In this document: positions 9,784 to 20,091 of the stretch, piece by piece
How the letters are laid out: each line of letters opens with the position of its first letter
Numbering within the stretch: the stretch's first letter is position 1
Assembly: GCF_012927445.1 (NCBI RefSeq)
Contig: NZ_JABBPD010000008.1
Location: 372,001-436,000 of the forward strand
Length of the DNA stretch: 64,000 bases
Reading direction: 5' to 3'
DNA from: Rhodoferax sp.
GTDB taxonomy: Bacteria > Pseudomonadota > Gammaproteobacteria > Burkholderiales > Burkholderiaceae_C
Made by a program: the position numbers and the translations under genes
The notes under the pieces: generated by a model
What the model was told of the DNA's origin: nothing
Database searches by the model: none
Seen by the model: only the letters and a program-made list of their open reading frames with translations

Positions 9784-11037
9784 TTAAGTGCGCAGTCGTC
9801 CGACGCCAAACCCACTCATATCCAGGTCAGGCGTCCGGCCGGCGATCTGGTCGGCCAGGGCTCTGGCTGAGCCGCAACTCAGCGCCCAGCCACTGGCGCC
9901 ATGCCCGAGGTTCAGCCACAGACCCGCAATCCCGCTGACGCCGATGATCGGCGGTCCGTCCGGGAGCATGGGGCGCGCGCCTTTCCACTCCTGAACCCCG
10001 TTGGACAGGTTGGCGGCACCTGGAAACCAGTCGTGCAAAACCTTGTACAGCGTTTGCAGGGAGCTGGCCCTTTTTTTGTCGGGTGACCCGCCGAGTTCGG
10101 CGCATCCTGCCACGCGCACGCGGTTGCCCAAGCGAGAAATAGCCACCAGATAGTGTTCGTCCATCACGGCACTGCGGGGGCCGTTGAGCGGCTCACGAAT
10201 GGTGGCGCTGATGGAGTAGCCGTAGACGGCGGCCAATGGCATATGCAGGCCCAAGGGATCAAGCAGCCGGGCTGAGTCCAGTCCGGCGCACATCACAGCG
10301 GCGTCAAACTGGCGCGGCGCGTTTTCGCCGGCAATGCCAAGTGCCACTCCGGCGGACGGCAAAACATGGGTGACCGTGGTGTTGAATGAAAATTTCACGC
10401 CCATGCGCTGCGCTTCAGTTTTGAGCAGCAGGGCGAACTGGCGGCAGTTGGCAGCTTCGTCGTCCGGTAAATAGACCGCACCAAAAAATGCCGTGTCCGG
10501 ATTGAGTGCCGATTCGATGTTGCGGGCGGCCACGGGGTCGAGCTCTTTGAACGCCACACCGGCATCACGCAGTACCTGCAGACCCGGCTGCACGCCTTTG
10601 CTGTCCTTCTCGGTTCGCAGCAGCATCATGAAGCCGTCGCTGCGCTCGTATTCCAGCTTCAGATTCGCCGTGATGTGGTGTAACCGTTCTGAGCTGTAAA
10701 ACGCCAGACGTTGCAGGTGGGCCCGGTTGACCAAGAAAGTGTCCAGTTTACAGGCGCGAGACCACTGCCAGAGCCAGGCCAACTCGCGCCCGGAGAGTGG
10801 CAGCCCTACTTTGATGGGCGCATAGCGGCTGAATAAATGCTGAATCAGCTTGGCCGGCATTCCAGGTGCAGCCCAAGGCGTGACGTAGCCCGGTGCCACG
10901 ATGCCGGCGTTGGCAAAACTGGCTTCCTCGGCGGCGGCCCCGCGCCGCTCCAGCACGGTGACTTCGTGCCCGTCACAGGCCAGCTCGTAGGCCGTGGTGA
11001 TGCCGATGATGCCGGCACCAATAACTGCAATCTTCAT
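9784..11037 (-). CDS. dadA: D-amino-acid dehydrogenase-like FAD oxidoreductase
   Basis: MKIAVIGAGIIGITTAYELACDGHEVTVLERR dinucleotide fold; C-terminal NLGHGASGWALSCGSARALADQIAGR. Confidence 0.82.
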   Translation of the reverse strand: MKIAVIGAGIIGITTAYELACDGHEVTVLERRGAAAEEASFANAGIVAPGYVTPWAAPGMPAKLIQHLFSRYAPIKVGLPLSGRELAWLWQWSRACKLDTFLVNRAHLQRLAFYSSERLHHITANLKLEYERSDGFMMLLRTEKDSKGVQPGLQVLRDAGVAFKELDPVAARNIESALNPDTAFFGAVYLPDDEAANCRQFALLLKTEAQRMGVKFSFNTTVTHVLPSAGVALGIAGENAPRQFDAAVMCAGLDSARLLDPLGLHMPLAAVYGYSISATIREPLNGPRSAVMDEHYLVAISRLGNRVRVAGCAELGGSPDKKRASSLQTLYKVLHDWFPGAANLSNGVQEWKGARPMLPDGPPIIGVSGIAGLWLNLGHGASGWALSCGSARALADQIAGRTPDLDMSGFGVGRLRT

Positions 11038-11060
11038 GAATCCCTTTTTTCTTATGCTTT

Positions 11061-11113
11061 ATTGGCTCTAGCTCCCGTTGCTATTGCGTAAGCAGCTATT
11101 ATTTATGTAGCAA
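11061..11113 (-). repeat. Dispersed ~55-bp repeat copy R1 (supplies the amidase stop codon)
   Basis: Reverse complement TTGCTACATAAATAATAGCTGCTTACGCAATAGCAACGGGAGCTAGAGCCAA fits the family layout GCTA[CT]-N7-ATAGC-N16-ACGGGGGCTAGAG. Confidence 0.75.
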
Positions 11114-12427
11114 GTTTTCGATTTGAAGCGCGATGTTGAGTACCGGGTCGTCGTGCATGGCGCCAGCCCAGATCATCAAACCCACCGGTAGCTCATCAGG
11201 CGTGTGGCAGGGGATCGAGATGGCACAGCCGTCAAGCATGTTGATGGCACTGGTGTTTCGCAGTAATTGGGTGTTGACCTGAAAAAAAGCGTCATCACGT
11301 TCGCTCCCTGGCGCCACATCGGCAATTGGAGGGGCCACGATGGGGACGGTGGGTGACAGAAAAGCATCAAAGCCCTGCATGGCCGTCTCCATCGTGTTAA
11401 TCCAGTGGCGTCGGGCGTCTTCAAGCTCTATGTATTCGTAAGCGCGCATTGTCGCACCGCGCTGGATGCGGGCCGCGACGCGTGGGTCGTAAAGATGGGC
11501 TTTTTGTTTCAGCAGATGGTGATGCCAGGCGTAGCTCTCGGCAGCCGAAAAGCCACCAGTTGCCTGAATGTGCTGGAGTTTATTGAGTTCAGGCAGCGCC
11601 AGTTCGTCAATATGGGCGCCCGCATCGCGCAATGTTTTAAGGGTGCGCTGCCAGGCGCGGGACACGGTGGCGTCCAGTCCGTCCAGCATCAAGGTGTGAA
11701 CCACACCCAGGCGGTAGGCGCCAAGCGGAGCGGTGCTACGTGTGACTTGGCGCTGGGCCAATAGCTCGTGGGCCAGGATGGCGTCTGGCACGGAGCGGGT
11801 GAGGGCGCAGACGGTGTCCAGGGTGGTCGACAGCGGCAGCGCGCCTGCCGTTGGCACCAGTCGGGCGGTGTTTTTGAAGCCGACGATGCCGTTGAGGGCG
11901 GCCGGAATGCGAATCGAGCCGCCGGTGTCGGATCCCAGTCCAATAAATGCGGCGCCCGTTGCCACGGAAACGGCCGCCCCGGACGAAGACCCGCCCGGAA
12001 TGCGGGGCACGTCCGTCGGGCTGGCGTTGGCCGGGGTGCCGAAATGCGGATTGACGCCCACCCCCGAGAAGGCAAACTCGACCATGTTGGTGCGGCCGAT
12101 AAAAGCGGCACCCGCGCGGCGCAGCCGGGCAACGGCCAGACTGTCCTGCGCTGCCAGTGGCGCGTCACGGAGCGCGAGGGAGCCGGCGCTGGTGGTCTGC
12201 CCGACGACATCGAACAGATCCTTGATGGAGACCGCCAGGCCCGCCAGCGGTTTTTTCTCAATATCCCGGGTACTGGCAACAGCACGGGCCTCGGCAAAAG
12301 TTTGCTGGAGAAAAACATGGTCGCAGCGCGCTGATTGCGCCGTATCAATGGCCTGCTCAATTTCTGCTGTGGGGTGCATCTGGCCGGTGCGCAGCCCGTG
12401 CCGCGTTGTGTGGAGGTCTGGGAGCAT
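11099..12427 (-). CDS. Amidase-signature family protein (GatA-like)
   Basis: GGSSSGAAVSVATGAAFIGLGSDTGGSIRIPAALNGIVGFK; Ser-Ser-Lys triad context (AVSIKDLFDV). Confidence 0.88.
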   Translation of the reverse strand: MLPDLHTTRHGLRTGQMHPTAEIEQAIDTAQSARCDHVFLQQTFAEARAVASTRDIEKKPLAGLAVSIKDLFDVVGQTTSAGSLALRDAPLAAQDSLAVARLRRAGAAFIGRTNMVEFAFSGVGVNPHFGTPANASPTDVPRIPGGSSSGAAVSVATGAAFIGLGSDTGGSIRIPAALNGIVGFKNTARLVPTAGALPLSTTLDTVCALTRSVPDAILAHELLAQRQVTRSTAPLGAYRLGVVHTLMLDGLDATVSRAWQRTLKTLRDAGAHIDELALPELNKLQHIQATGGFSAAESYAWHHHLLKQKAHLYDPRVAARIQRGATMRAYEYIELEDARRHWINTMETAMQGFDAFLSPTVPIVAPPIADVAPGSERDDAFFQVNTQLLRNTSAINMLDGCAISIPCHTPDELPVGLMIWAGAMHDDPVLNIALQIENLLHK

Positions 12428-12447
12428 GGGGTCGCAGGGGTGAGTGT

Positions 12448-12453
12448 TATAAT
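12448..12453 (+). promoter_or_regulatory. Candidate -10 (TATAAT) for rpsB-tsf
   Basis: TATAAT in the divergent amidase/rpsB intergenic region; no convincing -35 seen. Confidence 0.4.
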
Positions 12454-12606
12454 TTTTGGCTTTACTGGGTAGTCAAGTGGCGGCTCAGTAAAAAAATAAG
12501 CAAACCAGTTTCATCAAGGTGTTGCGGCTTTTGCAGGCAAATTCAAAAATGCCTTCAGATGAAGCAAAAACGAACTGGATTTTAGACCTAACCTTTGGAG
12601 TTAAAC

Positions 12607-13359
12607 ATGTCAGTTACCATGCGCGAAATGCTGGAAGCCGGTGTCCATTTCGGCCACCAAACCCGCTTCTGGAACCCCAAGATGGCCCCGTTCATTTTCG
12701 GTCATCGCAACAAAATTCACATTATCAACCTGGAAAAATCGCTGCCGATGTTCCAGGAAGCAGCCAAATTTGCACGTCAAATTTCTGCCAAGCGCGGTAC
12801 CGTGCTGATGGTGGGTACAAAGCGTCAAGCGCGCGAAACCGTTGCAGAAGAAGCCCAGCGTGCTGGTGTTCCTTATGTTGACCAGCGCTGGCTCGGCGGT
12901 ATGTTGACCAACTTCAAGACGGTCAAGACTTCCATCAAGCGTCTTAAAGACATGAAGATCCAGCAAGAAGCCGGTCTTGATGCGCTGAGCAAAAAAGAAC
13001 AGTTGATGTTTGCCCGTGAAATCGCCAAGCTTGAGCGCGACATTGGTGGCATTCAAGACATGACGGTTCTGCCGGATGCAATTTTTGTGATTGATGTGGG
13101 TTTCCACAAAATTGCCATTGCTGAAGCCAAAAAACTCGGCATTCCCCTGATTGCAGTGGTTGACACCAACCATTCGCCTGAAGGCATTGACTACGTCATT
13201 CCTGGCAATGACGACTCATCCAAGGCTGTGATCTTGTATGCCCGTGGCATTGCTGATGCGATCATTGAAGGCCGTGCCAATATGGTTGACGATGTTGCCA
13301 AGGCCATGGTTGCTGAAAGCGCTGATGAATTTGTCGAAGTGAACGAGGCTGCTGCCTGA
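12607..13359 (+). CDS. rpsB: 30S ribosomal protein S2
   Basis: [36 protein letters not shown] upstream of the ATG. Confidence 0.98.
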   Translation: MSVTMREMLEAGVHFGHQTRFWNPKMAPFIFGHRNKIHIINLEKSLPMFQEAAKFARQISAKRGTVLMVGTKRQARETVAEEAQRAGVPYVDQRWLGGMLTNFKTVKTSIKRLKDMKIQQEAGLDALSKKEQLMFAREIAKLERDIGGIQDMTVLPDAIFVIDVGFHKIAIAEAKKLGIPLIAVVDTNHSPEGIDYVIPGNDDSSKAVILYARGIADAIIEGRANMVDDVAKAMVAESADEFVEVNEAAA

Positions 13360-13381
13360 GTTTGTCTGTGACCCCAAAAAA

Positions 13382-13407
13382 GGGGGCTTTGTGGCCCCTT
13401 TTTTTTA
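13382..13407 (+). terminator. Rho-independent terminator/attenuator between rpsB and tsf
   Basis: GGGGGCTTTGTGGCCCCTTTTTTTT: GGGGC/GCCCC stem followed by a T tract. Confidence 0.8.
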
Positions 13408-13447
13408 GTCCCTTTTTAAATAATTAAACTGAGTACGGAGAATAAAA

Positions 13448-14371
13448 ATGGCTGCAATTACCGCAAGCATGGTCGCTGAACTGCGTGGCAAAACTGACGC
13501 GCCCATGATGGAGTGCAAGCGTGCATTGACTGAAGCTGAAGGCGATATGGCCAAAGCTGAAGAGTTGTTGCGTGTCAAGCTGGGCAGCAAAGCCGGCAAG
13601 GCTGCTGGACGCATCACCGCTGAAGGCGTGGTCACCAGCTATATCGATGGCAATGTGGGTGCCTTGCTCGAAGTTAACTGCGAAACCGACTTCGTTACTA
13701 AAAATGACAGCTTTTTGGCGATCGCCAATGCCGCTGCAGAACTGATTGCCAAGAACAATCCTGCTGACGTGGCGGCTCTGGGCGCTCTGCCCTATACCCA
13801 AGACGGCTTTGGTCCGACACTGGAAGACGTGCGCAAGGGCCTGATCGGCAAGATCGGCGAGAACATGAGCTTTCGTCGTTTCAAGCATTTCGCTTCTGGC
13901 GCCAAGCTTGCCGCGTATTTGCACGGCACGCGTATTGGTGTGGTGGTCGAATTTGAAGGTGATGAAACAGCCGCCAAGGATGTGGCTATGCACGTCGCAG
14001 CGATGAAGCCAGTGGCGTTGTCTAGCGCCGATGTGCCTGCCGAACTGGTAGCCAGAGAGCGTTCCGTGGCTGCGGCCAAGGCGGCTGAAGATGCAGCTGT
14101 TGCGACGGCTGCGGGCAAGCCCGTTCAGTCGGCTGAGATTGTCGCCAAGCGTATTGAGGGCGGTGTGCAGAAATTCCTCAAGGAAGTGTCACTGTTTAAT
14201 CAGTCCTTCGTGAAGAATGACAAGCAGACTGTTGAGCAGATGCTCAAGGCCGCTGGCACGACCGTCAAGAGCTTCACGCTGTATGTGGTTGGCGAAGGCA
14301 TTGAAAAGAAGGTAGATGACTTTGCTGCAGAGGTAGCGGCTCAAATCGCAGCGGCCAAGCAGGGCAGCTGA
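13448..14371 (+). CDS. tsf: Elongation factor Ts
   Basis: [42 protein letters not shown]. Confidence 0.98.
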   Translation: MAAITASMVAELRGKTDAPMMECKRALTEAEGDMAKAEELLRVKLGSKAGKAAGRITAEGVVTSYIDGNVGALLEVNCETDFVTKNDSFLAIANAAAELIAKNNPADVAALGALPYTQDGFGPTLEDVRKGLIGKIGENMSFRRFKHFASGAKLAAYLHGTRIGVVVEFEGDETAAKDVAMHVAAMKPVALSSADVPAELVARERSVAAAKAAEDAAVATAAGKPVQSAEIVAKRIEGGVQKFLKEVSLFNQSFVKNDKQTVEQMLKAAGTTVKSFTLYVVGEGIEKKVDDFAAEVAAQIAAAKQGS

Positions 14372-14483
14372 TCGTCATCCTGGCTGCGATAGCCAGGTTA
14401 TTCCATGTCCAAATTCAGATCGAGATCATCGGGCTGAATTTGGATTTATTCCATTCAACATTCATCACTTCAAGGAATCCATC

Positions 14484-15206
14484 ATGACCATCGCCACACC
14501 AGCCTACAAGCGCATATTGCTCAAGCTGTCAGGCGAAGCCTTGATGGGGGATGACCAGTTTGGCATCAACCGCGACACCATTGTTCGCATGGTGAACGAG
14601 GTGGCCGAAGTTACCCGCCTGGGGGTGGAAGTTGCCGTGGTGATTGGCGGCGGCAATATTTTTCGTGGCGTGGCAGGCGGTTCGGTCGGTATGGACCGGG
14701 CCACGGCGGATTACATGGGCATGCTGGCTACGGTCATGAATGCACTGGCCTTGGGCGACGCCATGAACAAAGCGGGCCTGACCGCTCGCGTCATGTCGGC
14801 GATCGCCATTGAGCAAGTGGTTGAGCCTTATGTCAGGCCTAAGGCTTTGCAGTACCTCGAAGAGGGCAAGGTTGTTATTTTTGCCGCGGGTACTGGCAAT
14901 CCGTTTTTCACCACCGATACCGCCGCTGCGTTGCGGGGTGCAGAAATTGGTGCTGAAATCGTGCTGAAGGCCACCAAGGTCGATGGGGTTTACTCCGCCG
15001 ATCCTAAAAAGGACCCGCTGGCCACCCGCTACAGCAAAATTTCGTTTGATGAAGCGATGTCACAAAATCTGGGCATCATGGATGCCACTGCGTTTGCCTT
15101 GTGCCGCGATCAAAAATTGCCAGTTAAAGTATTCTCCATATTCAAACATGGCGCACTCAAGCGCGTGGTGATGGGGGAAGATGAAGGTACGCTGGTCTAT
15201 GCCTGA
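14484..15206 (+). CDS. pyrH: UMP kinase
   Basis: [21 protein letters not shown]...[10 protein letters not shown]. Confidence 0.98.
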   Translation: MTIATPAYKRILLKLSGEALMGDDQFGINRDTIVRMVNEVAEVTRLGVEVAVVIGGGNIFRGVAGGSVGMDRATADYMGMLATVMNALALGDAMNKAGLTARVMSAIAIEQVVEPYVRPKALQYLEEGKVVIFAAGTGNPFFTTDTAAALRGAEIGAEIVLKATKVDGVYSADPKKDPLATRYSKISFDEAMSQNLGIMDATAFALCRDQKLPVKVFSIFKHGALKRVVMGEDEGTLVYA

Positions 15207-15265
15207 CCCTGTCAGAATTGCAACGCGCAAACAGTGTCCTTTGAACAGTTGAGTAGGAGAGCTAT

Positions 15266-15826
15266 ATGCCGATTTCTGAAATTAAAAACACGGTTGAAGT
15301 CAAGATGGATCAATCCATCGCTGCATTCAAGAACAACCTGACCAAGATTCGTACCGGCCGGGCAAATCCCGCGTTGCTCGATACAGTTCAGGTTGACTAT
15401 TACGGTTCCCTGATGCCGATCAGTCAGGTGGCGAATGTGTCCTTGCTGGATTCCCGCACCATCAGCGTCCAGCCTTGGGAAAAAGGCATGGGCGCCAAGA
15501 TTGAAAAAGCCATTCGCGACAGCGATTTGGGTCTCAATCCGTCTTCCATGGGCGATTTGATTCGTGTCCCGATGCCCGCCATGTCGGAAGAGCGTCGCAA
15601 GGAATTGACCAAAGTCGTGCGGAATGAAGGTGAAAGCGCCAAGGTCGCTGTGCGCAATCTGCGCCGTGATGCCAATGAAGCCGTTAAAAAAGCGGTCAAA
15701 GACAAGCTGGCTTCTGAAGATGATCAAAAACGGACGGAATCAGAAATCCAGAAAACGACGGATCGCCACATTGTCGTCATTGACCAATTGGTGGCCGCTA
15801 AAGAACAAGACATCATGGCGGTCTGA
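15266..15826 (+). CDS. frr: Ribosome recycling factor
   Basis: [32 protein letters not shown]. Confidence 0.98.
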   Translation: MPISEIKNTVEVKMDQSIAAFKNNLTKIRTGRANPALLDTVQVDYYGSLMPISQVANVSLLDSRTISVQPWEKGMGAKIEKAIRDSDLGLNPSSMGDLIRVPMPAMSEERRKELTKVVRNEGESAKVAVRNLRRDANEAVKKAVKDKLASEDDQKRTESEIQKTTDRHIVVIDQLVAAKEQDIMAV

Positions 15827-15853
15827 CGTCAGTCAGACGCTTTAATTCTCTAC

Positions 15854-16585
15854 ATGACTTCGCCTAGCGTGGTTCCTCACCATATTGCCATCGTCATGGA
15901 TGGCAATGGGCGTTGGGCGTCTAAACGGTTTCTTCCGCGTGTTGTCGGCCACAAGCAAGGGGTTGATGCGCTTCGCCGCTGCGTCAAGGCTTGTGCGGAC
16001 CGGGGCGTGGGCGTGTTGACTGTGTTCGCTTTTTCTTCAGAGAACTGGAATCGTCCGGCCGAAGAGGTCTCCGGTTTGATGAGTCTTTTTGCCATGGCGC
16101 TTACCCGCGAGGTGCCGCAACTCAAGGCCGATGGTGTGCAGATCCATTTTGTGGGTGAGCGCACTACGCTGTCGGAGAAGGTGATTGCGGGTATCGAACA
16201 GGCGGAGTTGTCGACGGCATCCAATACCCGCTTGATTTTGAATGTTTGCTTTAATTACGGCGGTCGCTGGGACATCGTTCAGGCCGCCGAAAAATTAGTG
16301 GCCCAAGGCCAGCCCGTGACAGAGCTAAATTTAAACGGGGCAATGGCATTGGCGCATGTTCCTGATCCCGACCTGGTCATTCGCACTGGTGGAGAGCAAC
16401 GCATCAGCAATTTTCTGTTGTGGCAAACGGCCTACTCAGAGTTTTATTTCAGCGACAAGCTCTGGCCAGAGTTTGATGAAGAGGCGCTTGATCTCGCCAT
16501 TGAAGCTTTCAGTCAACGTGAAAGACGGTTTGGTAAAACATCAGGCCAGCTTGCTGAGCAGGCAATCATCCCTACCGTTGTTTGA
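15854..16585 (+). CDS. uppS: Undecaprenyl diphosphate synthase
   Basis: HIAIVMDGNGRWASKR...FSSENWNRP...DLVIRTGGEQRISNFLLWQTAYSEFYF. Confidence 0.97.
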   Translation: MTSPSVVPHHIAIVMDGNGRWASKRFLPRVVGHKQGVDALRRCVKACADRGVGVLTVFAFSSENWNRPAEEVSGLMSLFAMALTREVPQLKADGVQIHFVGERTTLSEKVIAGIEQAELSTASNTRLILNVCFNYGGRWDIVQAAEKLVAQGQPVTELNLNGAMALAHVPDPDLVIRTGGEQRISNFLLWQTAYSEFYFSDKLWPEFDEEALDLAIEAFSQRERRFGKTSGQLAEQAIIPTVV

Positions 16586-16594
16586 GGAATTCAG

Positions 16595-17440
16595 ATGCTA
16601 AAACAGCGCGTTATCACGGCTCTCGTTCTGCTGCTTATCTTGCTGCCAGCCCTGTTCTATCACTCGCCCGTGCCATTTTGTGCGATTAGCCTGGTCCTGA
16701 TCGCCGCCGGTGCCTGGGAATGGGCTCGACTCAATGGCTATGGTCCAGTGGGGTCGCTGCTTGCCGGCTTTATTTGTGTCGTCGTCTGCTCGCTAACCTG
16801 GTGGCTGGGTGTCCTTGAGCAATCACTGCCCGTGCTGTGGCTACTTGCCGGGGCGGCTTGGGTGCTGGCCGGCGCTTGGGTGTTGCATCGTGGTGTGTCG
16901 GCGTGGTCCGGCCATCCACAGGTGGTCCGGCTGGTGTCTGGGCTTGTTGCGCTCTGGCTGGCTTGGCTGGCGGTGGCGCAGGCGCGGGTGATTGGGATCA
17001 ATTTCCTGCTTTCCATTCTGGTGCTGGTCTGGGTGGCGGATATCTTTGCCTATTTTGCGGGTAAGGCGTTCGGCGGACGATTCAGCCATGGCAAGCTCGC
17101 GCCCAGCATCAGTCCTGGTAAAAGCTGGGAAGGTGTTTGGGGTGGCATGGTGGGCGTGCTCGTCTTGGCCTTTGTCTGGCGTTGGGCTGATACCGCATGG
17201 GCCACCACGGTCCCCAGCTTGTACAGTCACCTTGGACTTAGAGGTGGATGGCTGCTGCTGATTGCGGTCGTGTTCCTGGCTGCGATGAGTGTGGTGGGTG
17301 ATTTGTTTGAGTCGCTGGTCAAGCGCAGTGCGGGCGTCAAAGACAGTAGCGGCCTGCTGCCAGGCCATGGCGGTGTGCTCGATCGGGTCGATGCTTTATT
17401 GCCCACGCTGCCGCTGGCGATGATGCTCTACTCCGTGTAA
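16595..17440 (+). CDS. cdsA: Phosphatidate cytidylyltransferase
   Basis: Multi-TM; SPGKSWEGVWGG...SVVGDLFESLVKRSAGVKDSSGLLPGHGGVLDRVD signature. Confidence 0.96.
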   Translation: MLKQRVITALVLLLILLPALFYHSPVPFCAISLVLIAAGAWEWARLNGYGPVGSLLAGFICVVVCSLTWWLGVLEQSLPVLWLLAGAAWVLAGAWVLHRGVSAWSGHPQVVRLVSGLVALWLAWLAVAQARVIGINFLLSILVLVWVADIFAYFAGKAFGGRFSHGKLAPSISPGKSWEGVWGGMVGVLVLAFVWRWADTAWATTVPSLYSHLGLRGGWLLLIAVVFLAAMSVVGDLFESLVKRSAGVKDSSGLLPGHGGVLDRVDALLPTLPLAMMLYSV

Positions 17441-17448
17441 AAGCGCCG

Positions 17449-18660
17449 ATGAATGATTTGGAAAACATTGTGAAGCAACGCATCGCCATACTGGGCTCGA
17501 CCGGATCGATTGGGGTCAGTACGCTGGATGTGATTGCCCGGCATTCCGACCGGTTCGAGGTTTTTGCCCTCAGTGCTTCAACGCAGATTGACCTGATGCT
17601 GCAGCAATGTGTGCAGTTCAAACCCGTGTTTGCGGTCATGGCGAGCGAGCCTCATGGTCGCGCGCTGGAGCAAAAATGCCAGGCGCTCAATTTGACGACC
17701 CGGGTTCTCTGGGGTGCGCCTGCGATCACCATGATCGCATCGCATGAACAGGTCGATGCGGTGATGGCGGCGATCGTCGGGGCGGCTGGACTTGCCTCAT
17801 GTCTTGGGGCGGCCCGGGCCGGCAAACGCTTGTTGCTGGCCAACAAGGAAGCGCTCGTGGTTGGTGGCGATTACTTCATGCAAGCGGTCAAGCAAGGGGG
17901 GGCGAAACTTCTGCCGATTGACAGCGAGCATTCAGCCGTTTTCCAGTCACTGCCCGATGATGCGGCCTCGTGGGCGCGTCAGATTGATAAGATCATTCTC
18001 ACCGCCTCTGGCGGGCCATTTCGTCAACGCGATCCCCTTACGCTTCGTGATGTGACGCCGGAGCAGGCCTGTGCCCATCCCAATTGGGTGATGGGCCGCA
18101 AGATTTCCGTTGATTCCGCCACGATGATGAACAAGGCGCTGGAAGTCATTGAAGCACGCTTTCTTTTTGATGTCGCACCGGATCAGATCGAGGTGGTGAT
18201 TCATCCGCAAAGTGTCATCCATTCGATGGTGCAGTACAAAGACAATTCCGTGGTCGCGCAACTTGGCACACCCGACATGAAAGTGCCGATTGCTTATGGC
18301 CTGTCCTGGCCGGATCGCATCGCGTCCGGTGCCGCCGCATTGAACTTTCGCTCAATGGCGGACATGACGTTTGAGTCGCTGGATTCGAATGGGCACGAAC
18401 AACGCTTTCCAGGCTTGAAGCTGGCGTGGTCAGTTTTGAAAGCCCCCTCTGGTACGACCGCGGTGTTGAATGCGGCCAATGAAGTGGCTGTGGCCGCCTT
18501 TCTTGACCGGCAAATCCGCTTTGACCAGATTCACGTTGTCAATCTGGAAACGCTTGAAACAGTCGCCACCGCCAGTCCGCAGTCGCTGGAAGATCTGTTG
18601 GCGCTGGATGCGCTATCCCGTGACGTCGCTCACCGGATGGTCCGTCGTGTTGGCGTTTAA
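17449..18660 (+). CDS. dxr: 1-deoxy-D-xylulose 5-phosphate reductoisomerase
   Basis: QRIAILGSTGSIGVSTLDVIARH...LLANKEALVVGG. Confidence 0.97.
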   Translation: MNDLENIVKQRIAILGSTGSIGVSTLDVIARHSDRFEVFALSASTQIDLMLQQCVQFKPVFAVMASEPHGRALEQKCQALNLTTRVLWGAPAITMIASHEQVDAVMAAIVGAAGLASCLGAARAGKRLLLANKEALVVGGDYFMQAVKQGGAKLLPIDSEHSAVFQSLPDDAASWARQIDKIILTASGGPFRQRDPLTLRDVTPEQACAHPNWVMGRKISVDSATMMNKALEVIEARFLFDVAPDQIEVVIHPQSVIHSMVQYKDNSVVAQLGTPDMKVPIAYGLSWPDRIASGAAALNFRSMADMTFESLDSNGHEQRFPGLKLAWSVLKAPSGTTAVLNAANEVAVAAFLDRQIRFDQIHVVNLETLETVATASPQSLEDLLALDALSRDVAHRMVRRVGV

Positions 18661-18681
18661 TCAATTTTCTTTGGAATCATC

Positions 18682-20043
18682 ATGCTGACACTTGCAGCAT
18701 TTGTGCTCGCACTCGGGCTATTGATTGCCGTGCACGAATACGGGCACTACCGCATGGCCGTCGCCTGTGGCGTCAAAGTCCTTCGGTTTTCCATCGGCTT
18801 TGGGAAGACGCTGTTTCGTTGGCAACCCAAGGGCTCATCAACCGAGTTTGTTATTGCGGCCTTTCCGGTGGGGGGCTACGTCAAGATGCTTGACGAGCGG
18901 GAGGAGCCGGTGGCCAGCGAAGAGCGGCATCTTGCGTTCAATACCCAGCCCTTGCGCTCGCGTATTGCCATCGTCGCGGCGGGCCCTGTGGCTAATTTAC
19001 TGCTGGCGGTTCTGCTGTATGCCGTCGTCAATTGGAGCGGGATGCAACTTCCCGCGGCGATCTTGGCAAGCCCCGAAGCGGGATCCATCGCTGAACGGGC
19101 CGGATTGATCGGCGGGGAACGGGTCCAGCGTGCCGGCTTTGATGGGGATGAACTCCAAAGCGTCGAATCGTTCGAAGATATTCGCTGGTTTTTGACCCGG
19201 GGTGCCTTGGAGGGGCAGGATGTACGCTTGGTGGTGAGCGGCCCTGTTGGCGCTACACCTAGCGACGTGTTGCTGAAACTCAGTGGCATGGACGCCAGCG
19301 AGGCGAATGCTGATTTGTTTCGCAAGATCGGCATCGTGGGACCTTTCTCCCGCCCTGTCATTGGCGAGGTAACAGCGGGTGCTGCGGCCGATAAAGCGGG
19401 CCTACGGAATGGCGACGTGGTGCGACAGGTGGGGTCGGTGTCTATTGTGGACGGACAGCAGTTGCGTCAGCTGATTCGGGCGTCGGTTTTGAACGGCGAA
19501 GCGGCGCCATCAGTCTGGAAAATTGATCGTGCCGGCACACAGTTTGATGTAACGGTCAAGCCGGAGGTCCGGCAAGAAGGCGAACTTGTGATCGGGAGAA
19601 TTGGCGCCTATGTCGGGGCGATCCCTGAACTGGTGTTGGTGCAGTATGGTGCGGCAGACGGCCTGTGGCGCGGCTTGATCCGCACCTGGGATGTCTCGGT
19701 CTTGACGCTCAAAATGATGGGGAAGATGCTGGTGGGTGATGCCTCACTCAAGAATCTCAGTGGACCTTTGACGATTGCTGACTACGCGGGAAAGTCTGCC
19801 GGTATGGGATTAACGCAGTACCTGTTATTCCTTGCCTTGATCAGCGTTAGTCTGGGTGTTTTGAATTTGCTCCCGTTACCGGTTTTGGATGGTGGCCACC
19901 TGATGTATTATCTTTGGGAGGGACTCACGGGCAAACCTGTCTCTGACGCTTGGATGGAGCGCTTGCAACGAGGTGGTATTGCGCTTCTGTTGGTCATGAT
20001 GTCGATTGCCCTCTTCAACGATATCACCCGCTTATTTGGCTAA
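18682..20043 (+). CDS. rseP: RIP metalloprotease RseP (M50, PDZ domains)
   Basis: AVHEYGHYRMA (HExxH), C-terminal LNLLPLPVLDGGHLMYYLWE. Confidence 0.96.
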   Translation: MLTLAAFVLALGLLIAVHEYGHYRMAVACGVKVLRFSIGFGKTLFRWQPKGSSTEFVIAAFPVGGYVKMLDEREEPVASEERHLAFNTQPLRSRIAIVAAGPVANLLLAVLLYAVVNWSGMQLPAAILASPEAGSIAERAGLIGGERVQRAGFDGDELQSVESFEDIRWFLTRGALEGQDVRLVVSGPVGATPSDVLLKLSGMDASEANADLFRKIGIVGPFSRPVIGEVTAGAAADKAGLRNGDVVRQVGSVSIVDGQQLRQLIRASVLNGEAAPSVWKIDRAGTQFDVTVKPEVRQEGELVIGRIGAYVGAIPELVLVQYGAADGLWRGLIRTWDVSVLTLKMMGKMLVGDASLKNLSGPLTIADYAGKSAGMGLTQYLLFLALISVSLGVLNLLPLPVLDGGHLMYYLWEGLTGKPVSDAWMERLQRGGIALLLVMMSIALFNDITRLFG

Positions 20044-20091
20044 TTTCTGGTGTCGACAATCAACACCAGCTTGACTTCTCAATATTTAAAA

